From: Paenibacillus hamazuiensis
Lineage (GTDB): Bacteria > Bacillota > Bacilli > Paenibacillales > NBRC-103111
Direction of reading: 5' to 3'
Length of the DNA stretch: 64,000 bases
Assembly: GCF_023276405.1 (NCBI RefSeq)
Contig: NZ_JALRMO010000001.1
Coordinates: 3,410,001-3,474,000 of the forward strand
Shown in pieces: positions 24,772 through 33,425 of this stretch. The translations under genes were made by a program, and so were the position numbers. Numbering within the stretch: the stretch's first letter is position 1; each line of letters starts with the position of its first letter. The notes under the pieces are model-generated. The model was not told the DNA's origin. It saw only the letters and a program-made list of their open reading frames with translations, and did no database searches.

Positions 24772-25278
24772 TTAGGTATTTCGTTGTTTAAAAGGCTTTT
24801 TGGCGCGCGGCGGACCGAGCACTTCCGCCCACAGCACGCCCTGCAGCAGCTGCCGCTTGGCGCTGCCGTCTTCCGCGAGCAGCGGCGGCAGAGCTTCGCC
24901 CGCCTCGCTGCCGCGAGTTTTCGGCGCCGCAGCGGGCGGCCGCCGCTCCGGCGCCGAAGCCGGCACCGGGGGCATCGCCGCGCCGCGCGGCTCTGCCGTT
25001 GCGGCTGCCGGCGCGGGCGCGCTCGCGGCCGGGCGCGCAGCGGTGCCGGGCGCAGCCGCCGGTCCTGCCGCGCGGCCGCTCTGCGCCGGCGGCTTGGCGG
25101 CGGCGGGCTTCGCCGGCCGGCCAAGCGGCGCACCGCCGCCAAACGGCGGCATCGCCCCGCGCGGCGGCTTCGGCTCGCCGCCGGATGCCGCCTGGCGTTT
25201 GGCGCGGATCATCGTATAGACGATATAGGCAATGAACAGCAAATACCAATGTTTAAACAGCAGTTCAATCAGGTTCAT
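24772..25278 (-). CDS. Single-pass membrane protein with Ala/Pro-rich tail, in the yqfB position
   Basis: The 168-residue protein starts MNLIELLFKHWYLLFIAYIV, a membrane helix with a very short outside end, and continues with ~110 residues of Ala, Pro, Gly and basic residues of low complexity (PPRGAMPPFGGGAPLGRP and on). The C-terminus becomes ordinary again (QLLQGVLWAEVLGPPRAKKP). The tail DNA is much richer in GC than its neighbours. It follows floA by 52 bp, where B. subtilis has the small gene yqfB, so it may be a partner of the flotillin. The frame is supported by the RBS GGGAGGGC and the well-placed terminator. Confidence 0.75.
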   Translation of the reverse strand: MNLIELLFKHWYLLFIAYIVYTMIRAKRQAASGGEPKPPRGAMPPFGGGAPLGRPAKPAAAKPPAQSGRAAGPAAAPGTAARPAASAPAPAAATAEPRGAAMPPVPASAPERRPPAAAPKTRGSEAGEALPPLLAEDGSAKRQLLQGVLWAEVLGPPRAKKPFKQRNT

Positions 25279-25330
25279 CGGCGCCCTCCCCTAGCTGAAG
25301 AAAACCGGCTTCCGCTTGCGGTCATCCGCC

Positions 25331-26317
25331 TCATTCCTTCTCATTTTTGTTCGGATCGGCCGCTTTGCCGAGCGAAGCGCGCATTTGCGTATCCGCGTCG
25401 ATGTTTTTCAGATTCATGTAGTCCATGACCCCCATTTTACCTTCGCGAAGCGCTTCGGCCATCGCCAGCGGCAGCTGCGATTCGGCTTCGACCACCTTCG
25501 CCCTCATCTCGACGACGCGCGCGTTCATTTCCTGCTCCTGCGCGACCGCCATAGCCCGGCGTTCCTCCGCTTTCGCCTGCGCGATGCGTTTATCCGCCTC
25601 CGCCTGCTCCGTCTGCAGGTGGGCGCCGATGTTTTTGCCGACATCGACATCGGCAATATCGATGGACAAAATTTCGAACGCCGTCCCCGCATCGAGCCCT
25701 TTATCTAACACGGTACGCGAAATCTTATCCGGATTTTCCAGCACTTCCTTATGCGATCCCGAAGAACCTACCGTCGTGACAATCCCTTCCCCGACGCGGG
25801 CAATGATCGTTTCCTCGCCGGCACCGCCGACGAGACGGTCGATGTTGGCGCGTACCGTGACGCGCGCAATGACCTTCACTTCGATGCCGTCCTTGGCAAC
25901 GGCGGAAACGGTAGGCGTCTCGATGACGCGCGGGTTGACGCTCATCTGCACCGCCTGCAAAACGTCGCGTCCCGCGAGATCGATGGCGGCTGCGCGCTCG
26001 AACGGCAGCTCGATATTGGCCCGGTGGGCCGCAATCAGCGCGTTGACGACGCGATCGACATTGCCGCCCGCCAAAAAGTGGCTTTCCAACTGGTTGATCG
26101 ACAGGGTAATTCCGGCTTTCGTCGCCTTAATGAGCGGATTGACGATCCGACTCGGAACGACGCGGCGCAGTCTCATCGCCACCAGCGTAAAAATGCCCAC
26201 ATACACTCCGGAAGCGAGCGCGGAAATCCACAGCATTACCGGAACGAAGCTGAAAAAGACGGATAACGCGATAATCGCCAGCACTCCGAGAAGAAGCATA
26301 TAAACGAGAGAATCCAT
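25331..26317 (-). CDS. floA: Flotillin-like protein FloA
   Basis: FloA organises fluid membrane microdomains and affects membrane protein assembly. The 328-residue product has the family N-terminus with one hydrophobic hairpin ([20 protein letters not shown] to [10 protein letters not shown]), then a PHB/SPFH domain ([39 protein letters not shown]) and a C-terminal helical region with [19 protein letters not shown], the oligomerisation part. AGGAGG precedes the ATG. NfeD lies just upstream, the usual flotillin/NfeD pair. Confidence 0.97.
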   Translation of the reverse strand: MDSLVYMLLLGVLAIIALSVFFSFVPVMLWISALASGVYVGIFTLVAMRLRRVVPSRIVNPLIKATKAGITLSINQLESHFLAGGNVDRVVNALIAAHRANIELPFERAAAIDLAGRDVLQAVQMSVNPRVIETPTVSAVAKDGIEVKVIARVTVRANIDRLVGGAGEETIIARVGEGIVTTVGSSGSHKEVLENPDKISRTVLDKGLDAGTAFEILSIDIADVDVGKNIGAHLQTEQAEADKRIAQAKAEERRAMAVAQEQEMNARVVEMRAKVVEAESQLPLAMAEALREGKMGVMDYMNLKNIDADTQMRASLGKAADPNKNEKE

Positions 26318-26357
26318 AGGTAACCTCCTGATATTTTTTTATCCGGCAGCTGCCGCA

Positions 26358-27734
26358 TTACGAATGTTTGACGGCGGAAACGACGACGCGGGGGCCTTCG
26401 ACTGCTATGACCACAACCTCCGTATGAACCGGAATAAACTCGCCGCTCGTCACGACATCGACGCGCCGCCCTCCGATTTCGGCGATTCCGGACGGCCGAA
26501 GCGGAGTAACCGCCACACCGGACGACCCGAGCAATTGCGTTTTCGGCGGGCTCGCTACGAACCCCTGGTCGGTGTCCAAACGTTCCCGCAAAATAAACCT
26601 GTTCCAAATTCCGCGGTGTTTGAAAATCTTGACGACGACAGCCACGACGACTGCGGCGATCAGAAACGCAATCCCCAGCGATATGGCCGCCTGCTTCGTA
26701 TTATATGCGGCCATGACGACGCTTCCGAACAGACAAGCAATGCCGATAATCCCGAGTATGCCGAAGCTGGGCACAAAAATTTCGATAACAAGCAGAACGG
26801 CACCGATCGCAAACAGCACCACGTCCTCGATCCCGGCGAAACCGGCCATATAGTGGCCGAAAAAATAAAGCCCGAAACCAAGCAATCCCAGTATACCGGG
26901 CAATCCGAACCCGGGTACGAACAGCTCGATCGCAATGCCGGCAAGCCCGATAACCAGCAGCAGTGCCGCCACGTACGGACTCGTCAAAAAGCGCGCCAGC
27001 TTCTCGGCCGGCGTCGGTTCGATCGTCTGTACCGGGTGGTCTGCCGCATTCAGGTACTGCAGCACCTCGTTCAAGTCTTTGACGATCTTTTCGGCGTAAC
27101 CGACGGCGACCGCCTCTTCGGCCGTTAGGCTGACCAGCTCGCCTTTCTGCACCGTGCGGTGAATCGCGGCCATCTCCACGCCCGCGTTTTTGTCGACCAT
27201 CGCTTCGGCAATGCGCGGGTCCCGCCCTCTCAGTTCCGCCGCAGCGCGCATCTCGCTGGCCCAGTGTGCGACGACTTTGGCGCTCTCCACCTCCTTGCCG
27301 GCTCCGTCAACAACCGCGGCTGCCCCGATCGAACTGCCCGGCTCCATCACGATCGCATGGGCATTCAGCGCGATATAACTCCCCGCGGATACCGCCTTTC
27401 CATGAACGTAGGCGATGACGGGAATCCGGCTCGACCGGACCGCCTCTCCGATTTCCTCGGCTGAATCGACTCGTCCGCCGAGCGTATCGATGTCGAGCAC
27501 GATATACATCGCCCGCGACAACTCCGCCTCCCGAAACGCCCGCTGCAAAAATTTTTCCAGCCCCGTTTCGATCGTTTGGTGTACCGGAACGACAACAACA
27601 GGAGCGGAAGCTGCCGAATGAACCGGCGGCGGAACGGCCCGCGGCTCCGCCGCAACCGCCGCCCCTCCGATGACGGACAGCGCCAGAAGCCACATAAGCA
27701 GCATAACGCCGACCTTTTTTACCGATGGATTCAC
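26358..27734 (-). CDS. yqeZ: NfeD family membrane serine protease (YqeZ-like)
   Basis: The 458-residue protein starts at GTG 27734 (AGAGG 9 bases before), giving MNPSVKKVGVMLLMWLLALS, a signal peptide. Residues about 55-240 are a ClpP-class domain with the predicted nucleophile in HGKAVSAGSYIALNAHAIVM and the family block PGSSIGAAAVV. Four to five membrane helices follow (about 265-380), and the C-terminus is an NfeD OB fold (GSSGVAVTPLRPSGIAEIGG). NfeD proteins act with flotillins; the substrate is unknown. floA is 40 bp downstream. Confidence 0.93.
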   Translation of the reverse strand: MNPSVKKVGVMLLMWLLALSVIGGAAVAAEPRAVPPPVHSAASAPVVVVPVHQTIETGLEKFLQRAFREAELSRAMYIVLDIDTLGGRVDSAEEIGEAVRSSRIPVIAYVHGKAVSAGSYIALNAHAIVMEPGSSIGAAAVVDGAGKEVESAKVVAHWASEMRAAAELRGRDPRIAEAMVDKNAGVEMAAIHRTVQKGELVSLTAEEAVAVGYAEKIVKDLNEVLQYLNAADHPVQTIEPTPAEKLARFLTSPYVAALLLVIGLAGIAIELFVPGFGLPGILGLLGFGLYFFGHYMAGFAGIEDVVLFAIGAVLLVIEIFVPSFGILGIIGIACLFGSVVMAAYNTKQAAISLGIAFLIAAVVVAVVVKIFKHRGIWNRFILRERLDTDQGFVASPPKTQLLGSSGVAVTPLRPSGIAEIGGRRVDVVTSGEFIPVHTEVVVIAVEGPRVVVSAVKHS

Positions 27735-27871
27735 ATGGTTCGCCTCTTTTCGTCGAATCCTATTTGACCTCAGCAATGTGTAATACGCAGCAAACCGCCA
27801 ACTGTTTCAAATATGCCGGAAACGCCCCGGCAATGTGCGCAGCATCCGCCTCGCACTGCAGCCTTAAACGG

Positions 27872-27905
27872 CAAAAAAACACTCCCGGATAGAGAGTGTT
27901 TTTTC
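27872..27905 (-). terminator. Terminator after yqeY (bidirectional)
   Basis: AAACACTC and GAGTGTTT pair around a 9-nt loop with A and T tracts on both sides. It separates rpsU-yqeY from nfeD-floA. Confidence 0.75.
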
Positions 27906-27912
27906 ATTCACA

Positions 27913-28356
27913 TTATGATAGGCTTTGCTGAACAAGCTGGTTAACCAACTTGCCGTCAGCACGTCCCTTGACCTTAGGCATCAGTGCGCCCATGACCTTG
28001 CCCATGTCCGCTTTCGAAGAAGCTCCCACTTCTTGGATGGTCTGCTCTACAATGGCTTTTACTTCTTCGTCAGTTAACTGCTGCGGCATGTATTCGGACA
28101 ATATGGCGAGTTCCGCCTGCAAATTCTCGGCCAAGTCGGCACGCCCGGCTTTCTCAAATTCTTGGAGGGAATCTCTTCGCTGTTTGATCTCACGATTCAG
28201 AACGTCAAGCACTTCATTGTCATCTAAGGTTTTACGCTGATCTATCTCAATGTTTTTGATAGCGGCTCGAACCATACGGATTACGGAGAGTTTAAACTTG
28301 TCTTGACTCTTCATCGCTTGCTTCATGTCTTCGTTCAATCTCTCGCTTAAGCTCAT
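27913..28356 (-). CDS. yqeY: GatB/YqeY domain protein
   Basis: A 147-residue YqeY protein, similar to the tRNA-binding tail domain of GatB. Family segments are [20 protein letters not shown] and [20 protein letters not shown], then [26 protein letters not shown] precedes the ATG, 14 bp after rpsU. The rpsU-yqeY pair is conserved in Firmicutes. The exact role is not known; a link to amidotransferase or tRNA handling is inferred from the domain. Confidence 0.95.
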   Translation of the reverse strand: MSLSERLNEDMKQAMKSQDKFKLSVIRMVRAAIKNIEIDQRKTLDDNEVLDVLNREIKQRRDSLQEFEKAGRADLAENLQAELAILSEYMPQQLTDEEVKAIVEQTIQEVGASSKADMGKVMGALMPKVKGRADGKLVNQLVQQSLS

Positions 28357-28370
28357 CGATCAAAAGCCTC

Positions 28371-28547
28371 CTAGAACTTTCTCTTACGAGCAGCCTCGGA
28401 TTTTTTCTTGCGCTTTACGCTAGGCTTCTCATAATGCTTGCGCTTTTTAACTTCCGCTAGAACGCCGTCCTTGGCGATGGAGCGCTTAAAGCGACGAAGT
28501 GCAGCATCTATTGTTTCATTCTTGCGAACTCGAGTTTCTGACACCAG
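28371..28547 (-). CDS. rpsU: 30S ribosomal protein S21
   Basis: A 58-residue basic protein. The start is GTG 28547, with CGGAGGG 7 bases upstream, giving [20 protein letters not shown]; the longer open frame upstream is not supported. The C-terminus is very basic ([17 protein letters not shown]), as is usual for S21, which sits near the 3' end of 16S rRNA and helps initiation. Confidence 0.97.
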   Translation of the reverse strand: MVSETRVRKNETIDAALRRFKRSIAKDGVLAEVKKRKHYEKPSVKRKKKSEAARKRKF

Positions 28548-28642
28548 TTTTCCCTCCCTCCGACAGACCGTCCAAGACGAAAAAAACAAATCACTCAAAT
28601 TTCATTATATGTGAAAATGAAACCGGGTGTCAACCTGTGCAT

Positions 28643-28987
28643 TTACTTACTGTTAAGCGGCCCTAATTTTTCGCCGCCCATGACATGAACATGCAGGTGG
28701 TACACGACTTGCCCGCCTTCGGCGCCGCAGTTGTTGACGAGGCGGTAGCCCGATTCTGCGATTCCGGTTTCTTGGGCGACCTGCTGCGCGGCACGGAGCA
28801 CCTCGCCCATCAGTCCCCAATCGTCCTGACCTACATCATTCATCGAAGCGATATGCTTCTTGGGAATGACCAGCACGTGCACCGGAGCGGCCGGCTGAAT
28901 GTCGTGAAATGCAACGACATGTTCGTTTTCGAGCACCTTCTTGGAAGGGATCGTTCCCTCTACGATTTTGCAAAAAATACAGTCCAT
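28643..28987 (-). CDS. HIT family nucleotide hydrolase (HinT-like)
   Basis: A 114-residue histidine-triad protein, MDCIFCKIVEGTIPSKKVLE at the start, with the catalytic triad HLHVHVMGG near the C-terminus and CIFC as a likely zinc-type pair. HinT-like enzymes hydrolyse purine nucleoside phosphoramidates and aminoacyl adenylates. The gene is 95 bp upstream of rpsU on the same strand. AGGCGGCAAGCGAGG precedes the ATG. Confidence 0.95.
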   Translation of the reverse strand: MDCIFCKIVEGTIPSKKVLENEHVVAFHDIQPAAPVHVLVIPKKHIASMNDVGQDDWGLMGEVLRAAQQVAQETGIAESGYRLVNNCGAEGGQVVYHLHVHVMGGEKLGPLNSK

Positions 28988-29058
28988 CCTCGCTTGCCGC
29001 CTCCCGTAACTATTCCTTTACTAAAAAGCTTTTCTTCTATCATACCTAATTTTTCCGC

Positions 29059-29095
29059 AAAAAGAAAACGGCATCGCTTTTTATACAGCGTTGCC
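29059..29095 (-). terminator. Terminator after the chemoreceptor-like gene
   Basis: On the minus strand GGCAACGCT and AGCGATGCC pair with one mismatch and are followed by GTTTTCTTTTTG. It stops the transcript of the 29122 gene before the HIT gene. Confidence 0.65.
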
Positions 29096-29121
29096 TTAAA
29101 AAAAACGGATTTCAAAAAGGG

Positions 29122-30591
29122 TTAATCTGCGCGCTCCATCCATTCATATGCGAAATCGACCGCCTGCTTGAATCGTAAACGAGCCGTTTCACGCACCCCC
29201 TGCTTGGCTCGTTCGTATTCTTTTTGCTCCATCCACGTCACATTTTGATCGCGCGCTTCCTTATAATGATTCCAGCTCGCCACAAGCCGGCTGCAGCACT
29301 CCCGGTCGCGATCCGATCGCAGCCCTGACTCAAGCCGATTAAAATACCGCTCGATCCGCTCATCGCACATCGCGAGCTCCTGCTTCCAAAAAGCGATTTT
29401 CGACTCCTCCGTCGCTTCGATCAGATTCACCATGATCAGCCGAATATGAAGCGCCGTCTCCACCCAAGAGTCCATGACGGCTTGAAGCGGGTGCATATGA
29501 CCGCTGTCAGGCAGCTTGAATTGCGAAACCGCCGAACGAAGCGACATGCTGGCGCGCCTCGCCTCCTGTATAACGTCGTTCATCTGGACGATATGGCCTT
29601 GCTGCACTTCTGCCGAGGCAAGTACTTCCTCGCTGCCCGCCGCCACCTGCTGTATCATGGAAGAGATGTGATTGATCGAATCGGCGATGGCCGAGGTACT
29701 CCCGGTCACCCCTTCGAGACTGGTCTCCACCTGCTTCATATTTCCGGCAAGACCGTCCAGAAAACGTTCCATATCTTCGTATTTCGTATATGCTTTTTGC
29801 ATGATCCCCATGCCGGAGACGACGGTTCCCTGCATTTGTCCGATGGAGCCGCGCAGCTCCTCCGCTTGTGAGGACAGCGCCTCCAGATGCTCTGCAATAC
29901 CTTCGGTCGCCTGCTTCGTTTGGCCCGCAAGCTTCGTGATTTCCTGCGCGACGACGGCAAACCCTTTGCCATGCTCGCCCGCACGCGCGGCTTCGATATT
30001 CGCATTCAGCGCGAGAAGCTGCGTTTGCGTGGAAATGTCCGAGATCAGTCTCGTCGTCTCGGAGATCATCTCCAGCGCCGCTTCCAGGCTCGCCATCCGC
30101 TCGCCGACACGCCGGCTCTCTTCCGTAATGGTGCCCATCTGCCGGGCGGCGGAGGAGATTTCCTGCTTGCCTTCCTGCATCTTCGCCACAAAAGCTGCCG
30201 CGTCCGCAACTACAGCCCCATTCATCTTGTTCACATCCTGCAGCAGCGAGTGCATGCGGCTCATCTGCTCAGCGACCTGCTGCGTATTTTCGGCCGAATC
30301 CTGAATCCCTTCCGCGATTTCCTTGATCGTCGTCGTAACTCCGTCGACCTGCTCGGCGACAAGCTGGGATTTGGCACTCATCGTTTCCACATGCTTATGG
30401 AGTTTCTGGGAACTTCCTTCCACGATGCGGATGAGCGCCTTAAGACCTTCCATCGCTTTTTTCACCATAAAAACAAGCGGATGTTTGTAACGTTCCGCCG
30501 CCGGACTTCCCGAGCTGAAATCCCCCGATGCCATCCGGCCGAGCAAATCCGTCACTTTCTTTTGCGAAAATACGATAAATAATGGTTTCAT
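29122..30591 (-). CDS. Soluble methyl-accepting chemotaxis-type protein with C-terminal helical domain
   Basis: The protein (489 residues from ATG 30591) has no membrane helix. After a short N-terminus, residues about 55-370 form a chemoreceptor signalling coiled coil; the hairpin tip is [20 protein letters not shown], which binds CheA/CheW in true receptors. The last ~115 residues ([20 protein letters not shown] to [12 protein letters not shown]) are amphipathic helices that look like a four-helix-bundle sensor domain placed after, not before, the signalling part. GGGTGGGG precedes the start; a GTG two codons earlier is possible. The signal is unknown; it probably senses something in the cytoplasm. 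Confidence 0.85.
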   Translation of the reverse strand: MKPLFIVFSQKKVTDLLGRMASGDFSSGSPAAERYKHPLVFMVKKAMEGLKALIRIVEGSSQKLHKHVETMSAKSQLVAEQVDGVTTTIKEIAEGIQDSAENTQQVAEQMSRMHSLLQDVNKMNGAVVADAAAFVAKMQEGKQEISSAARQMGTITEESRRVGERMASLEAALEMISETTRLISDISTQTQLLALNANIEAARAGEHGKGFAVVAQEITKLAGQTKQATEGIAEHLEALSSQAEELRGSIGQMQGTVVSGMGIMQKAYTKYEDMERFLDGLAGNMKQVETSLEGVTGSTSAIADSINHISSMIQQVAAGSEEVLASAEVQQGHIVQMNDVIQEARRASMSLRSAVSQFKLPDSGHMHPLQAVMDSWVETALHIRLIMVNLIEATEESKIAFWKQELAMCDERIERYFNRLESGLRSDRDRECCSRLVASWNHYKEARDQNVTWMEQKEYERAKQGVRETARLRFKQAVDFAYEWMERAD

Positions 30592-30726
30592 AGACACCCC
30601 ACCCTTTTTATATATGTAAGATATTATTACACATAAAGAGTTAAAGAGCTATAATTTGTTATGTTTTCTTACATGAAAATATAAATAGTTTTTGGGGAAA
30701 CGTCAAGAGAGAATGCCCCGTGCCGC

Positions 30727-31545
30727 CCCCCTAAATCCCCCCACCGGGGGGACCCCAGGCGCTCGGGCGCCCTGGACCCGCCTGGTTTGCGCAACCGCTC
30801 GCTTCTAGTTCGCGTTTTGTCCGGCATGGATTTTTTTGCTTTCAGGCAAAAAATCCGATGCCGGACACGCTTTACATTTGGTGCGGGGCCGGATGAGTGA
30901 CCGTGTGCCTCAGGCCCGCGTTTGTCCTGCCATGGTTTTGCTCCGCAAAACCTGCCATCGACACGCTTTACGTTTGGTGCGGGGCCGGATGAGTGACCGT
31001 GTGCCTCGGGCCCGCGTTTGTCCTGCCGTGGTTTTGCTGCCGCAAAACCTGCCATGGACACGCTTTACGTTTGGTGCGGGGCCGGATGAGTGACCGCGTG
31101 CCTCGCTCCCGCGTTTGTCCTGCCATGGTTTTGCTCCGCAAACCTGCCATGGACACGCTTTACGTTTGGTGCGGGGCCGGATGAGTGACCGTGTGCCTCG
31201 GGCCCGCGTTTGTCCTGCCGTGGTTTTGCTCCGCAAAACCTGCCATGGACACGCTTTACGTTTGGTGCGGGGCCGGATGAGTGACCGCGTGCCTCGCTCC
31301 CGCGTTTGTCCTGCCATGGTTTTGCTCCGCAAAACTGCCATCGACACGCTTTACGTTTGGTGCGGGGCCGGATGAGTGACCGTGTGCCTCAGGCCCGCGT
31401 TTGTCCTGCCGTGGTTTTGCTGCTGCAAAACCTGCCGCGGACACGCTTTACGTCTGGTGCGGGACGGATGAGTGACCGTGTGCCTCAGGCCCGCGTTTGT
31501 CCCGCCGTGGGTTTGCTGCCGCAAAACCTGCCGCGGACACGCTCT
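30727..31545. repeat. Hairpin repeat array 2: GC-rich header plus seven full and one partial unit
   Basis: The header (30727-30810) matches that of the array at 4.05 kb: CCCCCTAAAT, a CCCCCC-ACC-GGGGGG hairpin, CCAGGCGCTCGGGCGCCCTGG, and the joint CGCTCGCTTCTAGTTCGCG. Units start at 30811 (106 bp), 30917 (96), 31013 (97), 31110 (95), 31205 (96), 31301 (95), 31396 (96) and 31492 (partial). Each reads CGCGTTTGTC, a hairpin, ACACGCTTTACGT, then TGGTGCGGGGCCGGATGAG and a tail ending GTGCCTC. Unit lengths of 95-97 break any common reading frame, so the long open frames on both strands are not genes. Confidence 0.92.
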
Positions 31546-31578
31546 ACTTATTTGATTGCCCGCCCCGCCTACATAAAT

Positions 31579-31618
31579 CAAAAAGGCGACGTACGCAATT
31601 TATGCATACGCCGCCTTT
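31579..31618 (-). terminator. Terminator of the CDF transporter gene
   Basis: On the minus strand AAAGGCGGCGTATGCA pairs over 16 bp (two G-U pairs) with TGCGTACGTCGCCTTT and is followed by TTGATTTATG. It lies 3 bp after the stop codon and directly borders the repeat array. Confidence 0.8.
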
Positions 31619-31620
31619 GT

Positions 31621-32622
31621 TTATTTGGCAAGCTCGTTCAGCGATTCGGGTGTCCAGTCTTTCACGCCGTTGTCCTCAATGATGCCGATGACAACGTCCG
31701 TTATATCCGGATCGGAAATCAATTTATCTTGAACGCGGAATTTGATATCGTCCGCATCGGCTAAAGTCAATCCTTTACGCAGCTCAATCATGGCATCGAC
31801 GTGATAATATCGCCCTTCCTGGATAATCCGGAAATGGTTGATGTCCGTAACATCCTTATCCGAAAGGATGATCATCGCAACTTTTTCCGCCACATCTCGC
31901 GGGGCGGCTACGCCGATCAGGCCAACCATATTATCATAGCCCACCCGGAACGCAACCCCGATCATCAACAAACCTATGACGATGGTCACGACTCCGTCAA
32001 GAGCTTCGAACGTTGTCAGGGATGTAATCAAAACCGCTATCATGGCTAATAATGCGCCCGTAACGGCAACCAGGTCTTCGTAAAACACCAGCCGGGTAGG
32101 CGGCGCTGAACGGCCCACATGTTTAAAAGACGCCCAAATAAATCCTAATCCGGCGGTCTGAACTCTGGCCTCTTTTGTGATCTCCTTCATGACTTTGACC
32201 AAGATCGCGCCATCGACGACAAGGTTAAGCAGCAATGCGCCGACGTTTAGCCAAAATCCGCCGCCGGCCTGAACCGGATGTTGAACCAGATGCCATCCTT
32301 CACGAATAGTTTCATAAGCCATGATGCTTACGACAATGACGGCAACCATACAGAAGATGTTAATTACGCGTCCGAAGCCTGTGGGAAATTGGCGGGTAGG
32401 CTTTTTCTCCGCCAGGACGCTGCCTGCAAACACAAACCCTTGGTTAATGCTGTCCGCCAAAGAATGCATCGCGGAAGCAAACATCGCTCCGCTGCCGCTC
32501 ATGGCGGCGCCTATCCCCTTGGCAGCGGCAATAAAGGCATTGCCGACCATCGCCAAAGCGGACGACTTGTTCCCTTTCTTGATCAGTTCAATCCAATTTT
32601 CTCGTTCCGGTTCGGGGTCCAT
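31621..32622 (-). CDS. Cation diffusion facilitator (CDF) family metal transporter
   Basis: The 333-residue protein has about six membrane helices in the first 240 residues and a cytoplasmic C-terminal domain. FASAMHSLADSINQGFVFAG is the CDF metal-site block in helix 2 (H and D ligands), and FYEDLVAVTGALLAM is the helix-5 block (E/D). The HSLADSINQ form is that of the ZnT9-like branch. CDF proteins export Zn, Mn, Fe or related ions by proton exchange; the metal cannot be told here. GCAGGAGG precedes the ATG. Confidence 0.9.
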   Translation of the reverse strand: MDPEPERENWIELIKKGNKSSALAMVGNAFIAAAKGIGAAMSGSGAMFASAMHSLADSINQGFVFAGSVLAEKKPTRQFPTGFGRVINIFCMVAVIVVSIMAYETIREGWHLVQHPVQAGGGFWLNVGALLLNLVVDGAILVKVMKEITKEARVQTAGLGFIWASFKHVGRSAPPTRLVFYEDLVAVTGALLAMIAVLITSLTTFEALDGVVTIVIGLLMIGVAFRVGYDNMVGLIGVAAPRDVAEKVAMIILSDKDVTDINHFRIIQEGRYYHVDAMIELRKGLTLADADDIKFRVQDKLISDPDITDVVIGIIEDNGVKDWTPESLNELAK

Positions 32623-32754
32623 CGTTTCCTCCTGCTAAATTTTAAATTCATGAATTCTGTCCGGGCATGATAAATATGAAGCCCAGTCGTCAATAAGTAT
32701 TACGAACAACGAAGCCAGCAGTTTCACGTTTAAAAGGGTTTCGGGCACGCAAGT

Positions 32755-33057
32755 TTATTTAAAAATAACGGGCGCCATCAAAAACGCCAAAGAAAAAACA
32801 AGCAGTATGTATATTGTTTTATGATTTAACCTTTTATTATTCGGCGACTTGAACCAGCCTTTGAATTGAAAATAATTCCGATACAGAACAAACCCTACGA
32901 TCAGGTTCGAAACGGCAAAACACCAGGATAAATCGCGGTTCCAACCTATAGTTTGATTCAACATATAAATTTCAGCGGTCCCCAAAACGTAAATGAGAAT
33001 CATTAAAATAAATATGAACCTTAAAAACTCCAAAAGAAATGCAATCAACCTCAGCAT
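32755..33057 (-). CDS. Small membrane protein, unknown function
   Basis: A 100-residue protein from ATG 33057 (CGGAGG 5 bases before): MLRLIAFLLEFLRFIFILMI, then a second helix pair around SWCFAVSNLIVGFVLYRNYF and IYILLVFSLAFLMAPVI, giving three or four membrane helices and few conserved polar residues. An upstream open frame of 40 codons is not translated on this evidence; it overlaps a structured leader at 33098-33186. I recognise no family. Confidence 0.65.
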   Translation of the reverse strand: MLRLIAFLLEFLRFIFILMILIYVLGTAEIYMLNQTIGWNRDLSWCFAVSNLIVGFVLYRNYFQFKGWFKSPNNKRLNHKTIYILLVFSLAFLMAPVIFK

Positions 33058-33097
33058 TTTAACCTCCGTTTTAGGGGCCGAACGGGCGATTTCGGAA

Positions 33098-33186
33098 CGG
33101 TAAACGGTTGCCGGAGTGGCAATTTGTGAACTTTCATCGTATGGAGGGAAATAAGTTGATGAATAAACCCTCCACAACCGTTACCG
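33098..33186 (-). promoter_or_regulatory. Candidate structured 5' leader of the small membrane protein gene
   Basis: On the minus strand CGGTAACGGTTG (33186-33175) pairs with CAACCGTTTACCG (33110-33098). Inside lie TGGAGGG/CCCTCCA around a ~19-nt loop and TTGCC-ACTCC-GGCAA. The last hairpin shares bases with the outer stem, so the two could compete. The structure ends 41 bases before the start codon of the downstream gene and has no U tract, so it is not a plain terminator. Confidence 0.4.
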
Positions 33187-33378
33187 TTTAAAAATGACGT
33201 TTTTGAGCCAAATAAGCTCGGCAGCGACCGTTAACCTGCCGTATACATGACGCGCATGCCATCAAGGATTATTTCCGTTTAACTTATCTTACCATAAGCA
33301 GCGGATATTCCATATCCGGTCCGCTTTATCCAGACTGCCTCCAAGTCACAACAAGCAAATTCCCACGGTGCAGCCGGC

Positions 33379-33413
33379 AAAAACAAAAACCCCCGCCTAA
33401 GGCGCCAGGGTTT
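33379..33413 (-). terminator. Terminator of the Sm-like protein gene
   Basis: On the minus strand AAACCC..CGCC and GGCG..GGGTTT form a stem with a two-base internal mismatch around TTA, followed by TTTGTTTTTG. It lies 13 bp after the stop at 33426. Confidence 0.75.
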
Positions 33414-33425
33414 AAAGGTTTGTCG

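Noticed and set aside
24784-25428. Open frames on the plus strand opposite the Ala/Pro-rich gene
   Set aside because: High GC leaves all frames open here; only the minus frame has an RBS, a membrane helix at the start and a terminator right after its stop.
30727-31545. CRISPR array
   Set aside because: Units are 95-106 bp and almost wholly conserved, with no short direct repeats separated by unrelated 30-40 bp spacers and no cas genes in the window.
30669-31764. Long open frames on both strands across the repeat array, encoding repeated peptide blocks
   Set aside because: They follow from ~96 bp (32 codon) repetition. Unit lengths of 95-97 and 106 break the frame, none has a ribosome binding site, and both strands are open equally.
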